DNA from: Seonamhaeicola sp. ML3
Lineage (GTDB): Bacteria; Bacteroidota; Bacteroidia; Flavobacteriales; Flavobacteriaceae
Direction: 5' to 3'
Assembly: GCF_023273855.1 (NCBI RefSeq)
Contig: NZ_CP096884.1
Span: 1,426,001 to 1,490,000 of the forward strand
Length of the DNA: 64,000 nt
Shown here piece after piece: positions 60,622-64,000 of the stretch (within the stretch, counting starts at the first letter, position 1; each line of letters starts with the position of its first letter). A program made the translations under genes and the position numbers. A model generated the notes under the pieces. It did no database searches. It was not told the origin of the DNA and saw only the letters and a list, made by a program, of their open reading frames with translations.

Positions 60622-61842
60622 TTATTTCACAAAATGCATTTCCAATTCTCCTTTCCCTTTGGTAAAAATCTTTCCACGGGGAAGACATGCGAATTCGTCT
60701 TTTACCAGTTCATAAGTAGACGCCGAGATATTGATTCTGCCCGATTCACCTGTAGATTCCATTCTGCTAGCTGTATTTATGGTATCTCCAAAAAGGTCGT
60801 ATGCAAACTTCTTTTTGCCTACCACACCTGAAACTACCATTCCTGAATGTATGCCAACCCGCATTTTCCATTTTAATTCGTGGGTCTTATTCCTTTCCTC
60901 AAGGTAGGATAGCATCTTTTTTGCGGCTGTGATACAATGCACAGCATGGTTGGTAATTTCATCTTCAAGACCACAAGCGGCCATGTAGGCATCACCAATG
61001 GTTTCAATCTTTTCAACGTTAGTTTCTTCCATGATTTCGTCGAAACGTCCGAAGATATCATTTAGCTCATTGACCAAGGTGATTGCCGATGTAGATGCTA
61101 CCAACTCGGTAAAACCTTCAAAATCGGTAAACAGAATTGAAACGTTCCTGTGTCTTTTTGGAATGGTCTTACCGCTTTCCTTTAAGTCTCTTACAATGTT
61201 TGCAGGTAGGATATTGTGCAGGAGGTCATCAGATTTTTTCTGTTCAGCAATCAAAGAATCTTCAGATTTATCAATCAGCACCGATAAGCTCCAAATCAAT
61301 GCGAGACATATTAATGCCGTCATGCCCATATTTACAATTTGCGATAAATAGGGATCCATATCCTTATTGTGAGCATAGAATTCCGATTGAAAGACAACAG
61401 TAATAATTAAAGTTAAGCAAGCCAATAAACTAAAGCCATGAGCAAGAGTTCTTGCTTTTCGGGGGAAAGTCATGTAGGGTAAGATAATTGTTAAAAAACA
61501 AACGCTGCTAATCCCTGAGGCGTAACCAGACAAATAAAGAAATACGAGCACCGAAATGTATGCAGAGATAGCAAGCCATGCCGAGGCGGCAATACGCTTT
61601 CCTTTATGGTTTAGAACCAATACCATTAGAAACATTAAGCCCAATATTATATTCCATACCGCACTTGTAATTTCTGAGATGGATAGGGCAATAAACATCC
61701 ATAATAAACTAAACAAAACCCCAAGTATTGCGGCTATATTGCATACTTGTAGATACCTTTTTTCTGTTACCAAAAAATTCTCTTTTAAACCAATATCAGC
61801 AATTCTTTGAAAAAGAGTCCTTTTTGTGTCATCAACAGCCAT
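60622..61842 (-). CDS. Membrane class III adenylate/guanylate cyclase
   Basis: A 406-residue cyclase. About six membrane helices lie in residues 30-190. The C-terminal catalytic domain has metal motifs ILFTDFEGFTELV and KIETIGDAYMAACG, and the dimer region GIHSGMVVSGVVGKKKFAYDLFGDT. It makes cAMP or cGMP (the base-selecting residues do not decide). It resembles Bacteroidota CHASE-less cyclases. It is bracketed by long direct repeats and a near-core GTTGGCT site upstream, so it may be a mobile cassette. Confidence 0.88.
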   Translation of the reverse strand: MAVDDTKRTLFQRIADIGLKENFLVTEKRYLQVCNIAAILGVLFSLLWMFIALSISEITSAVWNIILGLMFLMVLVLNHKGKRIAASAWLAISAYISVLVFLYLSGYASGISSVCFLTIILPYMTFPRKARTLAHGFSLLACLTLIITVVFQSEFYAHNKDMDPYLSQIVNMGMTALICLALIWSLSVLIDKSEDSLIAEQKKSDDLLHNILPANIVRDLKESGKTIPKRHRNVSILFTDFEGFTELVASTSAITLVNELNDIFGRFDEIMEETNVEKIETIGDAYMAACGLEDEITNHAVHCITAAKKMLSYLEERNKTHELKWKMRVGIHSGMVVSGVVGKKKFAYDLFGDTINTASRMESTGESGRINISASTYELVKDEFACLPRGKIFTKGKGELEMHFVK

Positions 61843-61950
61843 TTAGTAATTCTTGTTTACTTTAGTTTACGGGTTTGTAATTAGTTCTAGCCAACGGTTA
61901 CCATGAATACGCGCAATTTTAATGGCTTAGATGCTTGCTTGAACGAAGTT

Positions 61951-62057
61951 CGACAATTTTTATGATAAATTCAAGCTGGGTAATGCATTGTAAAACACAA
62001 AAATCTTTTTGTTTAACAGTAGCTAAATCATTCATAAAATGAATTTAAGGTTTATAT
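61951..62057 (+). repeat. Direct repeat flanking the cyclase gene, copy 2
   Basis: Partner of 60415-60523. It lies between the cyclase gene and the start of mfd. The preceding sequence GGCTTAGATGCTTGCTTGAA also resembles the 5' extension of copy 1. Confidence 0.7.
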
Positions 62058-62079
62058 TTGCACCTCTAAATAAAAATAG

Positions 62080-64000
62080 GTGAGTCAACCCCATATTTCT
62101 CAAACCTATGCACAGACTTTGCAAACGCAAAATCTGCGGTCTGCTATTGCCCAACCCTTCGGCTCCGCTCAGGGCAAGCCTAATAAAACACATCTAAAAG
62201 GATTAGTAGGCTCCGCCTTTTCCTATGTTATTTCAAGTGTTTTTAAAGCTTCAGAAAAACCTTTTCTATTAATTTTTAATGATAAAGAAGAGGCGGCACA
62301 TTACCTAAACGATTTAGAACAGCTTATTAACGATAAAGATGTGTTGTTCTATCCGGGGAGTTACCGTAGGCCATATCAGATTGAAGAGACAGACAATGCC
62401 AACGTTTTGTTGCGGGCCGAGGTTTTAAATAGAATCAATTCCCGTAAAAAACCGGCAATAATTGTCACTTATCCAGATGCGCTTTTTGAGAAAGTGGTCA
62501 CCAGAAGGGAGTTGGAGCGTAATACCCTAAAAGTTGCTGTTGGTGATAATCTGTCTATAGATTTTGTAAATGAAGTTTTGTTTGAATACCAATTCAAGCG
62601 TGTAGATTTTGTGACCGAGCCTGGAGAGTTTTCGGTTCGTGGTGGTATAGTAGATGTGTTTTCATTTTCACATGATGAACCCTACCGTATTGAGTTTTTT
62701 GGGGATGAGGTAGATAGTATCAGGACTTTTGATGTAGAATCGCAACTTTCGGTAGACCAGATTAAAAAAATCAATGTTATACCCAATGTTGCCAATAAGT
62801 TTTTGGAAGAAAGCCGCCAGAGTTTCCTAAAATATATCGCTCAGAAGACAGTAGTTTGTTTGAAGAATGCAGACTTGTGCTTTTCAAGGATTGATGATTT
62901 CTTCAGTAAGGCCGAAGACGCTTTTAAAGAACTATCTACAGAATTGAAGCACAGCAAGCCGGAAGAACTGTTTTGTAATTCTGAATTACTAAAAAAGCAA
63001 TTGTTGGATTTCTCTTTGATTGAGTTTGGGACACAGCGTTTCTTTTGTCATTCAGAGCGAAGCGAAGAATCTCTTAAGGACACCTCAGGCGTCATTGCGA
63101 ATGAAATGAAGCAATCTCTTCAAAATAATGAGATTACCACGTCGCAAGCTCCTCGTAATGACAACGTCATAAATTTTAACACCACCCCACAACCAGCTTT
63201 CAATAAGCAATTCAACTTATTGATAGATGATTTAAACTCCAATCATGATAAAGGTTACGTCAATTTTATAGCCTGCGTAAGTGAGCAACAGGCCAAACGT
63301 TTTCACGATATTTTTGATGATGTAGACCAGGAGGTACATTACAAAACCATTGTACAATCGCTGCACCAGGGGTTTGTAGACCATGACAATAAAATAGTTT
63401 GTTACACAGACCATCAAATATTTGAGCGTTATCATAAGTTCCACATTAAAAATGGGTATGCTAAAAAGCAGGCGATTACTCTAAAGGAACTCACCAACTT
63501 AGATGTTGGGGATTATGTTACGCACATAGACCATGGTATTGGTCGTTTTGGAGGGCTAAAAAAAATAGATGTAGAAGGTAAGAAACAGGAAGCCATCAAA
63601 TTGATTTACGGCGAGCGTGATATTCTGTATTTAAGCATCCATTCGCTTCATAAAATTACAAAGTACACAGGGAAGGATGGTAAGCCCCCAAAAGTCTATA
63701 AACTTGGTAGTTCGGCATGGAAAACCCTTAAACAGAAAACCAAGGCTCGCGTAAAGCATATTGCCTTTAACCTGATAAAGTTATACGCCAAACGAAAGAC
63801 CAGAAAGGGCTATCAATACAACCCTGATAGCTACATGCAGCATGAGTTGGAGGCTTCTTTTATTTACGAAGACACTCCAGACCAAAGTACTGCTACGGCA
63901 GATATAAAAGCCGATATGGAAAGCGAGCGTCCCATGGATCGTTTAGTTTGTGGCGATGTTGGTTTTGGGAAAACCGAAGTAGCTATTCGTGCAGCCTTTA
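62080..64000 (+). CDS. mfd: Transcription-repair coupling factor (3' end outside window)
   Basis: Mfd releases stalled RNA polymerase and recruits UvrA. Translation from GTG 62080 (in-frame stop TAG just upstream) gives 640 residues without a stop: UvrB-homology region (RVDFVTEPGEFSVRGGIVDVFSF), the polymerase-interacting domain (VGDYVTHIDHGIGRFGGLKK) and the start of the translocase with VCGDVGFGKTEVAIRAAF (Walker A). Two segments are not normal Mfd: PFGSAQGKP near residue 27, and about 43 residues near 322-365 (CHSERSEES ... SQAPRNDN). Both are in-frame copies of dispersed palindromic repeats. The reading frame is intact throughout. Confidence 0.93.
   Translation, partial: MSQPHISQTYAQTLQTQNLRSAIAQPFGSAQGKPNKTHLKGLVGSAFSYVISSVFKASEKPFLLIFNDKEEAAHYLNDLEQLINDKDVLFYPGSYRRPYQIEETDNANVLLRAEVLNRINSRKKPAIIVTYPDALFEKVVTRRELERNTLKVAVGDNLSIDFVNEVLFEYQFKRVDFVTEPGEFSVRGGIVDVFSFSHDEPYRIEFFGDEVDSIRTFDVESQLSVDQIKKINVIPNVANKFLEESRQSFLKYIAQKTVVCLKNADLCFSRIDDFFSKAEDAFKELSTELKHSKPEELFCNSELLKKQLLDFSLIEFGTQRFFCHSERSEESLKDTSGVIANEMKQSLQNNEITTSQAPRNDNVINFNTTPQPAFNKQFNLLIDDLNSNHDKGYVNFIACVSEQQAKRFHDIFDDVDQEVHYKTIVQSLHQGFVDHDNKIVCYTDHQIFERYHKFHIKNGYAKKQAITLKELTNLDVGDYVTHIDHGIGRFGGLKKIDVEGKKQEAIKLIYGERDILYLSIHSLHKITKYTGKDGKPPKVYKLGSSAWKTLKQKTKARVKHIAFNLIKLYAKRKTRKGYQYNPDSYMQHELEASFIYEDTPDQSTATADIKADMESERPMDRLVCGDVGFGKTEVAIRAAF
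62149..62183. repeat. Palindromic repeat inside the 5' part of mfd
   Basis: CCCTTCGGCTCCGCTCAGGG within the coding sequence, encoding PFGSAQG. The same family as the repeat at 57602-57628. Confidence 0.7.
63043..63166. repeat. Two palindromic repeats in frame inside mfd
   Basis: First TTGTCATTCAGAGCGAAGCG plus AAGAATCTC, then an element starting GTCATTGCGA (63091) and ending CGTAATGAC (63162) with inner arms AATCTC / GAGATT. The whole block stays in frame and has no stop codon. Confidence 0.8.

Noticed and set aside
58790-62079. Prophage or plasmid segment
   Set aside because: No integrase, structural, replication or mobilisation gene is visible; only cassette-like boundaries are seen.

Overview
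The window looks like chromosome from a marine-type member of the Flavobacteriaceae (Bacteroidota). It is AT-rich, and its promoters carry the Bacteroidota -7 box TAnnTTTG, with few Shine-Dalgarno sequences. Marker genes fit that lineage: the gliding lipoprotein GldH next to RicT, a type IX secretion sorting-domain protein, AraC regulators, HemJ, and small flavobacterial lineage proteins. I see no prophage, rRNA operon or CRISPR array.

Layout. 1-6.5 kb: end of a ferredoxin gene, ricT-gldH, a class A penicillin-binding protein, and acetoacetyl-CoA synthetase. 6.5-12.5 kb: leftward housekeeping genes (two-NBD peptide ABC ATPase, GIY-YIG protein, DEDD exonuclease, serine hydrolase, Ogt, CNNM/CBS membrane protein). 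12.5-18.2 kb: two tandem 0.9-kDa-scale (about 920-950 residue) secreted MG2/plug-like paralogues. 18.2-29.6 kb: an almost complete haem pathway. Leftward are hemA, a hemC-hemD fusion, hemE, an EI24 membrane protein, a GNAT enzyme, hemF, hemB and a cytochrome c; rightward are an AraC regulator, hemH and hemJ. Only hemL is missing. A four-helix-bundle (S23-type) gene with its own repeats sits inside the hem operon. 29.6-33.3 kb: histidine kinase, crotonase, radical SAM protein. 33.4-35.4 kb: tandem array of a small secreted protein, two intact copies and one decayed copy that keeps promoter and terminator. 35.4-45 kb: AraC regulator, HD hydrolase, acyl-ACP desaturase, acyltransferase, lipoprotein, bacilliredoxin, TerB-DnaJ protein, and an ECF sigma factor with a large membrane partner. 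45-52.3 kb: remnant of an LD-carboxypeptidase copy, the intact copy, metG, a sorting-domain protein, ferritin, a small Lys/Cys protein and tex. 52.3-54.5 kb: an AraC regulator followed by two promoters with the same operator-like repeat at identical spacing. 54.5-56.4 kb: CysQ-like phosphatase and a kinase-fold protein.

56.4-58.6 kb is the most unusual stretch. On the minus strand it holds, in transcription order: a strong promoter, a structured leader with mutually exclusive terminator and antiterminator pairings, a TPR protein with a poly-lysine tail, tRNA-Tyr, a tRNA cloverleaf whose anticodon loop carries a 55-nt insertion, and a roughly 0.8-kb richly folded noncoding region. That region contains a second T-arm module and ends in a terminator. 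I could not assign it to tmRNA, RNase P, or a group I or II intron.

58.8-64 kb: TerB protein, a cassette-like hypothetical gene bounded by inverted GTTAGG sites, a class III nucleotide cyclase flanked by about 110-bp direct repeats, and the start of mfd.

Dispersed palindromic repeats (the TCGAGCGGAGTCGA family and the GTCATT...AATGAC family) occur throughout. They lie between genes, in inverted pairs around the GIY-YIG gene, inside a hairpin loop, and in frame inside the coding sequences of metG and mfd.
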